From NCBI RefSeq assembly GCF_010119235.1, contig NZ_JAAATZ010000001.1:1456501-1520500 (forward strand): DNA of 64,000 nt, in the 5' to 3' direction. Below are positions 34,488 to 43,663 of the stretch, in pieces. The stretch comes from Flavobacterium phycosphaerae. GTDB taxonomy: Bacteria; Bacteroidota; Bacteroidia; Flavobacteriales; Flavobacteriaceae. A program made the position numbers and the translations under genes. The first letter of the stretch is position 1. Every line of letters begins with the position of its first letter. The notes under the pieces are model-generated. The model had not been told where the DNA came from and made no database searches. It worked only from the letters and a program-made list of their open reading frames with translations.

Positions 34488-35195
34488 ATGAATTACAGAT
34501 TTTTATTTCTTTTCGCTTTTGTATTGCTGAGCTCTTTCAGTACTATTTCAATTCCTAATACATCAAAAGCTTTACCCTTGATTACAGCAACAAAATCTGT
34601 CGCCGGTGCAGCAGCTGTTTACGATAGGTTGAATGCGAATTCGTTTGCGATGCCAAATCTGGAAAGTTTTTCAGAAGCGTTGGAAGGATTTTATGCCTTG
34701 AAAAATAAAGGAATAATTCAAAAAGACATCCTTACATTAATCGATTTTTCGAAATCCGCCAATACTAAACGTCTATGGGTGATTGATTTAAAAACGAATA
34801 CCATCTTGTTTAATACTTTGGTAGCACACGGCAGAAATACCGGTGAAGAATATGCCCAAGCTTTTTCGAATGCTGCTGAATCTTTCAAAAGCAGTTTAGG
34901 ATTTTATGCCACCGGAGAGATTTACAATGGCAAGCACGGTTTGTCTTTAAAATTAGACGGATTAGAAAAAGGAATCAACGACAATGCCCGTGAAAGAGCC
35001 GTTGTGGTTCATGGGGCTGATTATGTTTCGGAATCGTTTATCAAAGGGAACAAACGATTAGGAAGAAGTCAGGGTTGTCCGGCCATTCCGGTTGAAATGA
35101 ATGAAAAAATCATCAATGTGATTAAAGATAAATCCTGTCTTTTCATTTTTCATCCTTCCAGAAATATAAATTCTTTCCAAAAGATACTATCGTAA
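34488..35195 (+). CDS. Murein L,D-transpeptidase catalytic domain protein (YkuD_2)
   Basis: A 235-residue exported protein with a signal peptide (about 1-25). The YkuD_2 catalytic region is seen as VVVHGADYVSESFIKGNKRLGRSQGCPAIP, with the active-site Cys in SQGCPAIP and the upstream His. These enzymes make or cut L,D cross-links in peptidoglycan or anchor proteins to it. It ends nine bases inside the tail of a second, convergent L,D-transpeptidase gene of a different subfamily. Confidence 0.9.
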   Translation: MNYRFLFLFAFVLLSSFSTISIPNTSKALPLITATKSVAGAAAVYDRLNANSFAMPNLESFSEALEGFYALKNKGIIQKDILTLIDFSKSANTKRLWVIDLKTNTILFNTLVAHGRNTGEEYAQAFSNAAESFKSSLGFYATGEIYNGKHGLSLKLDGLEKGINDNARERAVVVHGADYVSESFIKGNKRLGRSQGCPAIPVEMNEKIINVIKDKSCLFIFHPSRNINSFQKILS

Positions 35196-36770
35196 TTTTT
35201 TGTACAAGTCTTCATCGAGCTGGTAAATGTCATCTCTGAAAATCAATTTGTCATTATCGCTCCAAGCGGTCCAATACCACAAATACAGGTAAGTTGGCGT
35301 AGTTATTTTTACGCTTTGGGTTTTCTCACTTTTTAAAATCTCCGCAATTTTGTCTTTCGAATATTGAATGGTATCATTTAAAAGATAAGCGGTTAACTCC
35401 AACGGATTTTCTACACGTACACAACCCGAACTAAGCGAACGAAAAGTTTTGTCAAAGTAATCCCTGTGATTGGTATCATGCAGATAAACCGAAAACCGAT
35501 TAGGGAAAATGATCTTCACCATGCCTAGCGAATTATAAGTGCCCGGACTTTGAACATAACGATAGCCTTTAGCTCTTGATGCTTTCCAGTCGGCAGCTGT
35601 AACTACATTTCCATTAGCATCGTAAACCGTTATGTTTTTTTCAGCTAAATAATTTTTATTCTTAATCGTTGCCGGAATAACATCTTCTTTAATAATGGTG
35701 GGCGGAACTGTCCAGGTGGGATTAAAAACCGCATAACTCAATTTAGAAGTCAGAATCGGTGTTTTTCTTTTGGCCGAACCTACAATGACTTTGTGCGTGC
35801 GAACGGTGTCATTTTCTTTGACTACATGTAAAGTGTAATCAGGAATGTTAACGATGATATATTGTTTGCCTAAATCTTGCTGAAACCATTTCCAGCGTTC
35901 GAGGTTGGCTATAATTTGCTGCTTTCTTTGTTTTTTGGTAAAGTTCAAGGCGGCAACGGTTCCTTTACCAATAACGCCATCAGCTGCCAGCCCATGACGG
36001 GTTTGGAATTTTTTTACCGCTACAACGGTTTTAGCATCGTAAATATTGGTTAAACTGTCCCGTGCTTTTAAATCTTTCCAATACAGCAATCTTTGTTTTA
36101 TTTTTACCAGTGCTGAATTGGTGTCATTGGGAATAATTTTAGTGTCAAAAGCAATTTTTTTCAAAGTATCGTCCGGATAGGAGTTGATAAGAGCTAATGC
36201 TTTTTTTAATTTTTTGTATACTATATGCTGCGGTTTACAACTGTCAATTGAAGCGGCAAAGTCAGTCGATTTATAAGTGTTAAACAGAATTTTATTTACA
36301 TCGGTTTGTTTTGGACTCAATTCCCAATCCTCATACAATGCTTTAGGATTCAATTTTCCTTGGCTGATATGCTCAATGTATTTTTGCAGATTATATGTTA
36401 ACAGCAAATCATAAGTCACCATTTCTTTATCCGAAAGTAAGCTGAATTTTTTTTCAAACACAGTCAGTTTTTTTATCTGATAGTCCTCAGGATTTAGGCC
36501 TTCTTGTGTTGCCTGTGTCAATTCGGCTAAAATAATTTTTCTCGTTTTTGAAGATTGCCAAACGGTTTCATTAGCATAACTTTTATAAAAAGTTGTCAAA
36601 TCTTGGCTTTCAAAACCGGCATATAATGTAGTGTCAATTTTCAGGATTTTGCCTTCGGTAATGGGAGCTCTTTTGATGATTTTAATCTTGGGTACTACTT
36701 TGGTCTTGGGCACTTCGTCCTTACAACTGATTAGCGATAAAACAAGAAAGAAAGATAAAAGTCTATACAT
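35187..36770 (-). CDS. YcbB/LdtD-type L,D-transpeptidase lipoprotein
   Basis: A 527-residue envelope protein with a lipoprotein signal (SLISCKDE, Cys about 16). It has a YcbB-like scaffold region (about 60-235), a peptidoglycan-binding domain (VVAVKKFQTRHGLAADGVIGKGTVAALNF) and a YkuD catalytic domain with HDTNHRDYF and the nucleophile Cys in SLSSGCVRVENP. Enzymes of this type form 3-3 cross-links between peptidoglycan stems. Its start overlaps the GNAT gene by eight bases, and its end overlaps the convergent YkuD_2 gene by nine bases. Confidence 0.93.
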   Translation of the reverse strand: MYRLLSFFLVLSLISCKDEVPKTKVVPKIKIIKRAPITEGKILKIDTTLYAGFESQDLTTFYKSYANETVWQSSKTRKIILAELTQATQEGLNPEDYQIKKLTVFEKKFSLLSDKEMVTYDLLLTYNLQKYIEHISQGKLNPKALYEDWELSPKQTDVNKILFNTYKSTDFAASIDSCKPQHIVYKKLKKALALINSYPDDTLKKIAFDTKIIPNDTNSALVKIKQRLLYWKDLKARDSLTNIYDAKTVVAVKKFQTRHGLAADGVIGKGTVAALNFTKKQRKQQIIANLERWKWFQQDLGKQYIIVNIPDYTLHVVKENDTVRTHKVIVGSAKRKTPILTSKLSYAVFNPTWTVPPTIIKEDVIPATIKNKNYLAEKNITVYDANGNVVTAADWKASRAKGYRYVQSPGTYNSLGMVKIIFPNRFSVYLHDTNHRDYFDKTFRSLSSGCVRVENPLELTAYLLNDTIQYSKDKIAEILKSEKTQSVKITTPTYLYLWYWTAWSDNDKLIFRDDIYQLDEDLYKKLR

Positions 36771-37200
36771 ATTTATACATTATAAAGTGAATACCGACAT
36801 CCTTTATCTCAAAAGCAGTGCCAATAGTTTTATAACCCATTTTTTCATAAAAAGAAACTGCCGTTTCACGAGCATTGAACCAAAGCAAAACATTCGTTTC
36901 GTTTTTTAATTGCTGTTCGCAATGACTGACTAGCCTTTCGCCCAATCCTTTTCTTTGGAATTCTTGTAAAACGGCCATGCCGCGAAGCTGTACCTGAATT
37001 TCATCCTGAAAAAGCGAATGTTGTTTTTTATACAGCGAAACCACTCCCAAGAGTTCTTTGTTGTCAAAAATCCCATAATGATGTGTAGTGGGAAGAGTGT
37101 CGTCTTCAAAATGACAACTTTCAATAGGTTTTTCGTTTCTAAGCACCGGATGACGAACAGAAAAAGTGTCGTTAGCGGTTATTTCTTTAATGGTAAACAT
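36763..37200 (-). CDS. GNAT family N-acetyltransferase
   Basis: A 145-residue acetyltransferase. The acetyl-CoA binding loop is seen in LRGMAVLQEFQRKGLGERLVSHCEQQL, and the last strand in WFNARETAVSFYEKMGYKTIG. The start MFTIKEITANDTFSVRHPVLR is typical of small-molecule GNATs related to ElaA/YjcF. The substrate is unknown. It overlaps the start of the downstream L,D-transpeptidase gene by eight bases, so the two are co-transcribed. Confidence 0.9.
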   Translation of the reverse strand: MFTIKEITANDTFSVRHPVLRNEKPIESCHFEDDTLPTTHHYGIFDNKELLGVVSLYKKQHSLFQDEIQVQLRGMAVLQEFQRKGLGERLVSHCEQQLKNETNVLLWFNARETAVSFYEKMGYKTIGTAFEIKDVGIHFIMYKYV

Positions 37201-37310
37201 TTGATTTAGTCAAAAAATTAAGGCAGTTAAATGTATAACATTTTCATTATAAAACGATTGTGAGTCGATTCTTTTGTGATAAAAAAGAAACGAAAAATTT
37301 TTTAAAAAAA

Positions 37311-37343
37311 TTTGCATCAAAGGAAACTTATTCTATATATTTG
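37311..37343 (+). promoter_or_regulatory. Promoter of tRNA-Gly
   Basis: TTTG (37311-37314), a 21-base spacer and TATATTTG (37336-37343), matching the Bacteroidota -33/-7 pattern, 11 bases before the mature tRNA 5' end. Confidence 0.65.
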
Positions 37344-37354
37344 CACTCACAAAT

Positions 37355-37427
<73 letters not shown>

Positions 37428-37430
37428 CTG

Positions 37431-37468
37431 CAAAAAAACCTCTAAGTAATATTAGAGGTTTTTTTTAT
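37431..37468 (+). terminator. Intrinsic terminator of tRNA-Gly
   Basis: A 14-bp stem (37432-37445 with 37452-37465), a 6-base loop and a run of T. Confidence 0.92.
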
Positions 37469-37519
37469 GTAATAAAGTGAGAAGTTCATCTTCCGCACTA
37501 AAGTCACAAACGATAGTTT

Positions 37520-38229
37520 TTATTTTCCTAAAAAAGCCAAATCGGTTTCAGGTCCTAATTCTTCCGGAGTTTGGTTTTGTCTGAACAAACGAGCGCTTAA
37601 ATTTCCTTTCAATATTATTTGTTCCCCGTTAACTTCTAACCAACTGCCTTCTCGCAATCCTAAAACAGGAGTGATGTTGAACGCATGAAATTCTTTAATA
37701 CGGGTTTCACGGGTTTCGCCCATGTGCTTGCTTTGCAAATCAGGATCTAAGTAATGCGGATTCAAATTAAACGGAATCAAGCCCAAAGTGGTAAAACTCG
37801 GCGGATATATAATAGGCATATCATTGGTGGTTTGCATCGTTAATCCGGTAATATTACTGCCGGCACTCGAGCCCAAATAAGGGGTTCCGTTTTCAATCGT
37901 TTGGGCTAAAACAGCCATTACGTTGTTTTGATACAATTGGGTAACCAATAAAAAGGTATTCCCCCTCCGGTAAAAATACCCTCCGCTTTTTGTATAGCTT
38001 CAGTCGGATTGGCAAATTCGTGTAACCCTTTGACTGTTTTATTTATTTTGGCGAAAGCCGCACGCACAGTTTCAGTGTAACCTTCATGCGAAATCCCGCC
38101 CGGACGCGCATAAGGAATGAACAATAGCTCGCGACAGTCTTTGAAGTGTATTTCTAATGTGGGCAATAAGTATTCTAAATAGTTGCCACCGTGAATCGTT
38201 GAGGTACTGGCAATAATCAGTTTTTTCAT
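37520..38229 (-). pseudogene. pepE: Dipeptidase E (peptidase S51), frameshifted by one base
   Basis: PepE is a cytoplasmic Ser dipeptidase that cleaves Asp-X dipeptides. The N-terminal part (ATG at 38227-38229) reads MKKLIIASTSTIHGG and FIPYARPGG, then breaks after IFTGGG. The C-terminal part resumes as TFLLVTQLYQN, with the nucleophile Ser in YLGSSAGSN and the HYLDPD segment. One extra base next to the C5 run at 37961-37965 (or the adjacent TT) gives IFTGGGNTFLLVTQL and a 236-residue protein, the usual length. Confidence 0.88.
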
Positions 38230-38350
38230 TTCAATAAATCTTTGACCAAATGTACTGTTTTTGCTCCTTTTATTTAACAAAAAATTACCAAGCCTTTGGC
38301 ATTTATTTAGGAAAGGGGTAAGATATTTTTACCAACTGTAAAGCTGCTGA

Positions 38351-39118
38351 ATGAGATATATTTTCAACATAATGATACTATTGCTGGTTACGAATGTACT
38401 TTCGGCACAAACCGGATTGGTGAAAACCATTAAAGGAAAGGTGATTTCGGAAGCAATTGATTTAGATGAAATTTATGTAATCAATTTAAAATCGGAAGCG
38501 ACAACTTCAACCGAAAAAGGAGGTTATTTTACTATTGCAGCAGCGGTTGGCGACACCTTAATGTTTTCGGCTATTCAAATCAAAGGCAGAAAAATAGCTA
38601 TTACTGATAAAGATTTTGACAAAGAACTGATGATGGTAAAATTGGACCCCATGATTAATCGCTTAGATGAGGTAATTGTCAAACAATACAAAAATATAAA
38701 TGCGGTTTCTTTGGGGATAATTCCGGCGGACACTAAACATTATACACCGGCTGAGCGGAAACTTAAGGCAGCAGCAGGAGCTGATTTGAAAGGAAATGTA
38801 GATGGTAGTTTGGGTGCCTCAGCCAGTTTAGATCCTTTATTCAATTGGATGTCAGGACGAACAGCGATGTTAGAAAAAGAACTGGAAGTGGAGAAAAAAG
38901 AGACCTTACTTCAAAAAATTGAAAATCAGTTTGGAGTGGATTATTTTATCGAAAAATTAAAGATTCCAAAAGAATATGTTAGGGGATTTTGGTATTATGT
39001 AGTTGAAGAAAACCGTTTTGTTACGGCCTTGAATGCCAAAAATAAAACCATGGCTACCTTTGTCTTGACTGAACTAGCCACAAAATATTTAGAAATCCAA
39101 AAGCCTGAAAAGAAATAG
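38351..39118 (+). CDS. Carboxypeptidase-like regulatory domain protein, paralog 1
   Basis: A 255-residue exported protein with a signal peptide (about 1-19, VLSAQ). Residues about 25-110 resemble the CarboxypepD_reg-like beta-sandwich found at the start of many TonB-dependent receptors (VKTIKGKVISEAIDLDEIYVIN, TLMFSAIQIKGRKI, LDEVIVKQYKNINAVSLGI). The C-terminal half is helical and charged, ending with ALNAKNKTMATFVLTELATKYLEIQKPE. There is no barrel. The next gene is a close paralog. Function is unknown; an envelope role is likely. Confidence 0.83.
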   Translation: MRYIFNIMILLLVTNVLSAQTGLVKTIKGKVISEAIDLDEIYVINLKSEATTSTEKGGYFTIAAAVGDTLMFSAIQIKGRKIAITDKDFDKELMMVKLDPMINRLDEVIVKQYKNINAVSLGIIPADTKHYTPAERKLKAAAGADLKGNVDGSLGASASLDPLFNWMSGRTAMLEKELEVEKKETLLQKIENQFGVDYFIEKLKIPKEYVRGFWYYVVEENRFVTALNAKNKTMATFVLTELATKYLEIQKPEKK

Positions 39119-39158
39119 TTTTAGTACTTTAGAGTTAAAACCAATCCATATCATTTCT

Positions 39159-39919
39159 GTGAAGTATTTCATGCTCTTACTATTTATCTTAATTCAAAAT
39201 TCCGGTTTGGGTCAATCGCAGGAATTGTTTTTCTTGAAGGGAAGAATAGTTTGTCCTGCCAAAGAGTTTCCGGAAGTGAATGTGTTTAATCTTCGTTCTG
39301 AATCTTCAACAGTGACGAATCAAAATGGCGAGTATACTCTTTTTGCTAAAGTTGGTGACACACTGAAATTTACCGGACTGCAAATTGAAACCAAAACACA
39401 AATTATTGAGCAGGAAGATGTAAAAAAATCTCTTTTTGTAACCTCACTGACCCCAAAAGTCATTGCCTTAGACGAAGTAACAATCAAAGAATATAAAAAT
39501 ATTAACGCGGTGTCTCTCGGAATTCTTGACAAACCGGCCAAAAATATACACCAGCCGAAAGAAAATTAAGAACAGCTGAAGAATTTCATTGGTATAGTCC
39601 ATTGTTGATTCCGTTAGGCGGAATGAGTGTTGACGGAATATTAAACTCCATTAGCAGAAGAACCGCCATGTTGAAGAAGGAGCTTGAAATAGAGAAAAAG
39701 GAAAAACTGTTGCTTAAAATTGAAAACCAATTTGATGCTGCTTATTTTACTCAAAAATTAAAAATTCCCGAAAATCAGGTAAGAGGGTTTTGGTATTATG
39801 CTGTTGAAGATGACCGCTTGGTAGCCGCTTTGAATGCCAAAAATAAAACGATGGCTACCTTTGTTTTTGCTGAATTAGCTACAAAATTTTTAGAAATCCA
39901 AAAGCCCGAAACTAAATAG
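39159..39919 (+). pseudogene. Carboxypeptidase-like regulatory domain protein, paralog 2, frameshifted by one base
   Basis: A tandem paralog of the gene before it. The first part shares DEVTIKEYKNINAVSLGI with its neighbour and stops soon after DKPAKNI; the second part resumes in another frame with RRTAMLKKELEIEKKEKLLLKIENQF and FLEIQKPETK. Adding one A to the A5 run at 39540-39544 gives PAKKYTPAERKLRTAEEF, which aligns with KHYTPAERKLKAA in paralog 1, and a 253-residue product. The start is uncertain: GTG at 39159 gives a better signal peptide than the ATG at 39171. Function is unknown. Confidence 0.82.
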
Positions 39920-39936
39920 TTTAGTATTTTTGAAGT

Positions 39937-40436
39937 ATGAAAAGATTGTGGCAAGTTGCTTTTTTGATAGTGTTGTTTACTGGACTAACGGCTATGAGCG
40001 TGCATCGTTTTTATGCGGCTATTTATCAAATCAATTTTGTGCCACAGAAAAAATGGTGCAAATCACTACCCGAATTTTTATTGATGATTTGAACGAAGCA
40101 TTAAGAAACAAATACCATAAAAAAACCTTTATCGGTACTGAAAGAGAAACTCCTGAAGACGTGGTTTTAATGAAAAAATATATGTCTGAAAAGTTTAAAG
40201 TAACCATCAACGGTCAGCCTAAAGCTATGAATTATCTAAGCAATGAGTTGGAGAACAATGTTGTTATTTGTTATTTGAACGTTAGGGATATAAGTAAAGT
40301 TACCTCGTTAGAAGTTGAGAATTCCATCCTTACAGAAGTCTATTCAGAACAGCAGAATATCATTCAGTTTAACAATAATGGTAAAAAGCAAAGTCTGTTG
40401 CTGACCAATGAAACCACTAAAGGAACGTTAAAATAA
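39937..40436 (+). pseudogene. DUF6702 family protein, frameshifted by one base
   Basis: From the ATG at 39937 the product begins MKRLWQVAFLIVLFTGLTAMS (a signal or membrane segment) and continues VHRFYAAIYQINFVPQKK. The frame then changes, and MVQITTRIFIDDLNEALRNKYHKK to the end follows. One extra A in the A6 run at 40048-40053 joins them as PQKKMVQITTRIF in a 166-residue protein. This is the Bacteroidota DUF6702 pattern. Function is unknown. It lies between the paralog pair and an M1 peptidase on the same strand, 59 bases before the peptidase. Confidence 0.83.
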
Positions 40437-40495
40437 TTCCCAAACCCTTTCTTTCTGTAAAATTATTTTACTTTTATAGCCTTAAAATAAAGTGC

Positions 40496-42730
40496 ATGAG
40501 AGGAATAACTATTGGTTTTTTGTTGTTGATGACGAGTTTTTTACAAGCTCAGGAAACTCCGAAACCACCTAAATCTGACGAGAGAAATACCGATAAATTC
40601 AAACAAATGTATGATTTGTTGGCAACACCCAATATGTATCGTACAGCCTCCGGCGCTCCGGGTCCCGAGTATTATCAGCAACAAGCCGATTATAAGATTG
40701 ATGTGGAATTGGATGATAAAAACCAAAAAATGTATGGTACCGAAACCATAACCTATACCAATAACGCGAAAGAATCTTTAGATTATTTGTGGTTGCAACT
40801 CGACCAAAATGAGAAAGCTAAAAATGCTAAATCTCAGCTGATTGACAGCGACAAGGCCAATCCGGCTATACCGGCACAAACCTTTTCAAGAAAATATTTA
40901 GAAGAACATTTTGACGGCGGATTTAAGATTGATTATGTAAAAGACGCCAAAGGAAATCCAATGTCCTATACCATCAACCAAACGATGATGCGTGTAGAAT
41001 TGCCCAAAGTTTTACAGCATGGCGAAAAGATTGCTATCTCGATTAAATGGTGGTACAATATCAATGATTTTTTATTAGATGGAGGTCGTTCGGGCTACGA
41101 GCATTTTGATAAAGATGGTAATAATCTTTATATCATTGCTCAGTTTTATCCGAGAATGGCGGTTTATAATGATGTGGAAGGTTGGCAAAACCAACAGTTT
41201 TGGGGTTCAGGAGAATTTGCCTTGCCTTTTGGTAATTTCGAAGTAAATATTACGGTTCCTGCTGACCATATTATGGAAGCTACCGGAACCTTATTGAACC
41301 GAGCCGACGTTTTCACCCCGGAACAATTAGCTCGATATGCTCAAGCAGAAAAATCTTTTGACAAACCGGTAATAGTAGTAACACAAGCTGAGGCGGAAGC
41401 CAGAGAAAAAGTATTTTCAACAGCCAAAAAAACATGGAAATTCAAAGCCGAAAATGTACGTGATTTTGGAATTGCTACCTCCCGAAAATTTATTTACGAC
41501 GCGATGGCGGTGAAGTTGGGAGGTAAAAATGTGATGGCGATTTCAGTATATCCGAAAGAAGGAAATCCGCTTTGGGAACAATATTCAACTCGAGTGGTGG
41601 CGCATACTTTAAAAAGTTATTCGAGTCATACTTTTGATTATCCTTATCCAAAAGCTGTCTCAGTACATGCTCAGGATCAGGGAATGGAATATCCGATGAT
41701 TTGCTGGAATTGGGGAAGACCTGATGAAGATGGAAAATATACAGAGCGAACCAAAAACGGAATGATTAGTGTTATTGTACATGAGGTTGGACATAATTTC
41801 TTTCCGATGATTGTCAACTCAGATGAGCGTCAATGGACTTGGATGGACGAAGGATTGAATTCGTTTTTAGAATATGTAGCATTGATGGAATGGGATCCGA
41901 ATTTCCCGGCAGACCGAGGTCCGGCAAAATCAATTGTTCCTTATATGAGTGGTGACCAAAAAGGCTTAGAACCCATTATGACCAATTCAGAAAGCATTCG
42001 TCAATTTGGAAATAATGCTTACGGCAAACCGGCTGCTGCTTTGAATATTTTACGCGAAACGGTTATGGGAAGAGATTTATTTGACTATGCTTTCAGAACT
42101 TATGCCAATCGATGGAAGTTTAAACATCCTACTCCTGAAGACTTTTTCCGAACGATGGAGGATGCTTCTGCTTTTGATTTAGATTGGTTTTGGAGAGGCT
42201 GGTTTTATACCACTGACTATAATGATATCGGTATAAAAGAAGTAAAAAAATATTTTGTGAGTAATGATCCTCCGAAAAGAATTTCAACTACCGGAAGAAA
42301 ACGCAGAAATGCCAATCCGGGACCGATGGTTTACATGATTGCCGATGGAAGTGATGATTTTACACCCGAAATGAATAAACCCTTCGACAGTAAAGAAGTT
42401 AAAACATTGAACGATTATATTCAATCGCACTTTACCAAAGAAGAGCAAGCAAAGTTGGACACACCTAAATATTTTTATCAAGTAACGTTTAACAAACCGG
42501 GTGGATTGGTAATGCCAATTTTGGTTGAAATCACTTTTGAAGACGGAACCAAAGAAAATCATCATTTTCCGGCGCAGATTTGGCGAATGAATGATGAAGA
42601 AGTTAGCCGAACCTTTGCTACCAAAAAAGTAATTTCCAAAATTGTGGTCGATCCAAAACTGGAAACGGCCGATATTGATATGACGAATAATTCTTGGCCA
42701 AAAACCGAAGAAAAATCAAAATTTGATTAA
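40496..42730 (+). CDS. M1 family zinc aminopeptidase
   Basis: A 744-residue exported metallopeptidase with a signal peptide (about 1-19, FLQAQ). The zinc motif is HEVGH (429-433) with the third ligand Glu452, 18 residues further on. The substrate-binding motif GAMEN of classical M1 enzymes is replaced by GMEYP (396-400), as in the Bacteroidota branch. The N-terminal domain (about 60-270) is the usual M1 beta sheet. It should remove N-terminal residues from peptides in the periplasm or at the surface. DUF6702 and two paralogous envelope proteins precede it on the same strand. Confidence 0.92.
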   Translation: MRGITIGFLLLMTSFLQAQETPKPPKSDERNTDKFKQMYDLLATPNMYRTASGAPGPEYYQQQADYKIDVELDDKNQKMYGTETITYTNNAKESLDYLWLQLDQNEKAKNAKSQLIDSDKANPAIPAQTFSRKYLEEHFDGGFKIDYVKDAKGNPMSYTINQTMMRVELPKVLQHGEKIAISIKWWYNINDFLLDGGRSGYEHFDKDGNNLYIIAQFYPRMAVYNDVEGWQNQQFWGSGEFALPFGNFEVNITVPADHIMEATGTLLNRADVFTPEQLARYAQAEKSFDKPVIVVTQAEAEAREKVFSTAKKTWKFKAENVRDFGIATSRKFIYDAMAVKLGGKNVMAISVYPKEGNPLWEQYSTRVVAHTLKSYSSHTFDYPYPKAVSVHAQDQGMEYPMICWNWGRPDEDGKYTERTKNGMISVIVHEVGHNFFPMIVNSDERQWTWMDEGLNSFLEYVALMEWDPNFPADRGPAKSIVPYMSGDQKGLEPIMTNSESIRQFGNNAYGKPAAALNILRETVMGRDLFDYAFRTYANRWKFKHPTPEDFFRTMEDASAFDLDWFWRGWFYTTDYNDIGIKEVKKYFVSNDPPKRISTTGRKRRNANPGPMVYMIADGSDDFTPEMNKPFDSKEVKTLNDYIQSHFTKEEQAKLDTPKYFYQVTFNKPGGLVMPILVEITFEDGTKENHHFPAQIWRMNDEEVSRTFATKKVISKIVVDPKLETADIDMTNNSWPKTEEKSKFD

Positions 42731-42740
42731 GAGAACTTTG

Positions 42741-42748
42741 TAACTTTG
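42741..42748 (+). promoter_or_regulatory. -7 promoter element for tatA
   Basis: TAACTTTG matches TAnnTTTG, 25 bases before the tatA ATG. The upstream TTTG at 42722 is only 15 bases away, so the -33 is weak. Confidence 0.45.
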
Positions 42749-42773
42749 CAACTCATTTAGAAAAATTAAAACT

Positions 42774-43097
42774 ATGTTTGGAATTGGTGGTGGCGAATTA
42801 ATCTTTATCCTTTTCATTGCCTTGATGCTTTTCGGTTCTGATAAAATTCCGGATATAGCCAGAGCGGTTGGGAAAGGAATGGCACAAGTGAAAAATGCTA
42901 CAAACGAAATAAAATCTGAAATCCAGAAAGAAGTAAAAACGCATGGTATTGATACTTCTGTAAAAGAATTGACCTCTACTTTCAGTACCGAAGTTGATAA
43001 GGTAAAAGAAGGTTTGGATAGCAATTTATCGGCACCTGTTCAAAAAATTAGCGAAGATATCGACGATTTATCAGGGCCTATTAAACGCCAAATGTAA
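42774..43097 (+). CDS. tatA: Sec-independent (Tat) translocase subunit TatA/TatE
   Basis: A 107-residue protein with the TatA layout: a short N-terminal membrane helix (about 5-21, IGGGELIFILFIALMLFG), a hinge SDKIPD, and an amphipathic helix IARAVGKGMAQVKNATNEIKSE, followed by a charged tail. TatA oligomers open the path for folded twin-arginine proteins across the inner membrane. TatC is not in the window. The stop overlaps the PAP2 ATG by one base. Confidence 0.93.
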   Translation: MFGIGGGELIFILFIALMLFGSDKIPDIARAVGKGMAQVKNATNEIKSEIQKEVKTHGIDTSVKELTSTFSTEVDKVKEGLDSNLSAPVQKISEDIDDLSGPIKRQM

Positions 43098-43654
43098 TGC
43101 TTGAAAAAATCATCCATTTAGATAAAGAACTCTTTGTTTTCTTAAACGGATTAGGCTCTGAAACGTTTGATGGTTTTTGGTTAACCATTACAAAACAGTT
43201 TTATTGGGCTCCTCTTTTTTTAGCTATTTTCTATTTGCTCCAAAAAAAATTGGGCTGGAAAAACTTTGGTATTTATATTCTCTTTACGGCTGTTTTAATT
43301 TTTGTTTGTGATCAAACGGCCAATCTTTTTAAGGATTATTTTCAAAGATTACGCCCTTGTAATGACGAAGAGATTAAGCATGTCATCCGAATTATAAAAT
43401 CGAGTGACACGTTCAGTTTCTTTTCGGGGCATGCTACCAACTCGATGGCAACAACGGTTTTCACATTTTTAATTTTGAGGAAACACTACAAGCACATTTA
43501 CTTATTATTCTTGTTTCCGCTGATATTTGCTTATAGCCGAATTTATCTGGGCATGCATTTTCCGGGTGATATATTGACTGGTTATGCTTTTGGTGCCGTT
43601 TTTGGATTTGCTTGTTATAAGTTGTATAAAAAATTCATACTTCGTACTTCGTAA
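43097..43654 (+). CDS. PAP2 family membrane phosphatase
   Basis: A 185-residue membrane protein with about five hydrophobic segments. The three phosphatase motifs are present: KDYFQRLRP, FFSGHATN (with the catalytic His) and SRIYLGMHFPGD. Such enzymes dephosphorylate lipid pyrophosphates; undecaprenyl pyrophosphate or phosphatidylglycerol phosphate are the usual candidates. Its ATG shares a base with the tatA stop (TAATG), so translation is coupled. Substrate is not determinable here. Confidence 0.91.
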   Translation: MLEKIIHLDKELFVFLNGLGSETFDGFWLTITKQFYWAPLFLAIFYLLQKKLGWKNFGIYILFTAVLIFVCDQTANLFKDYFQRLRPCNDEEIKHVIRIIKSSDTFSFFSGHATNSMATTVFTFLILRKHYKHIYLLFLFPLIFAYSRIYLGMHFPGDILTGYAFGAVFGFACYKLYKKFILRTS

Positions 43655-43663
43655 GTCACACTT

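Noticed and set aside
34488..36770. Toxin-like or interbacterial peptidoglycan system from the paired L,D-transpeptidases
   Set aside because: Both are ordinary envelope forms with signal peptides and no immunity-type or delivery genes beside them.
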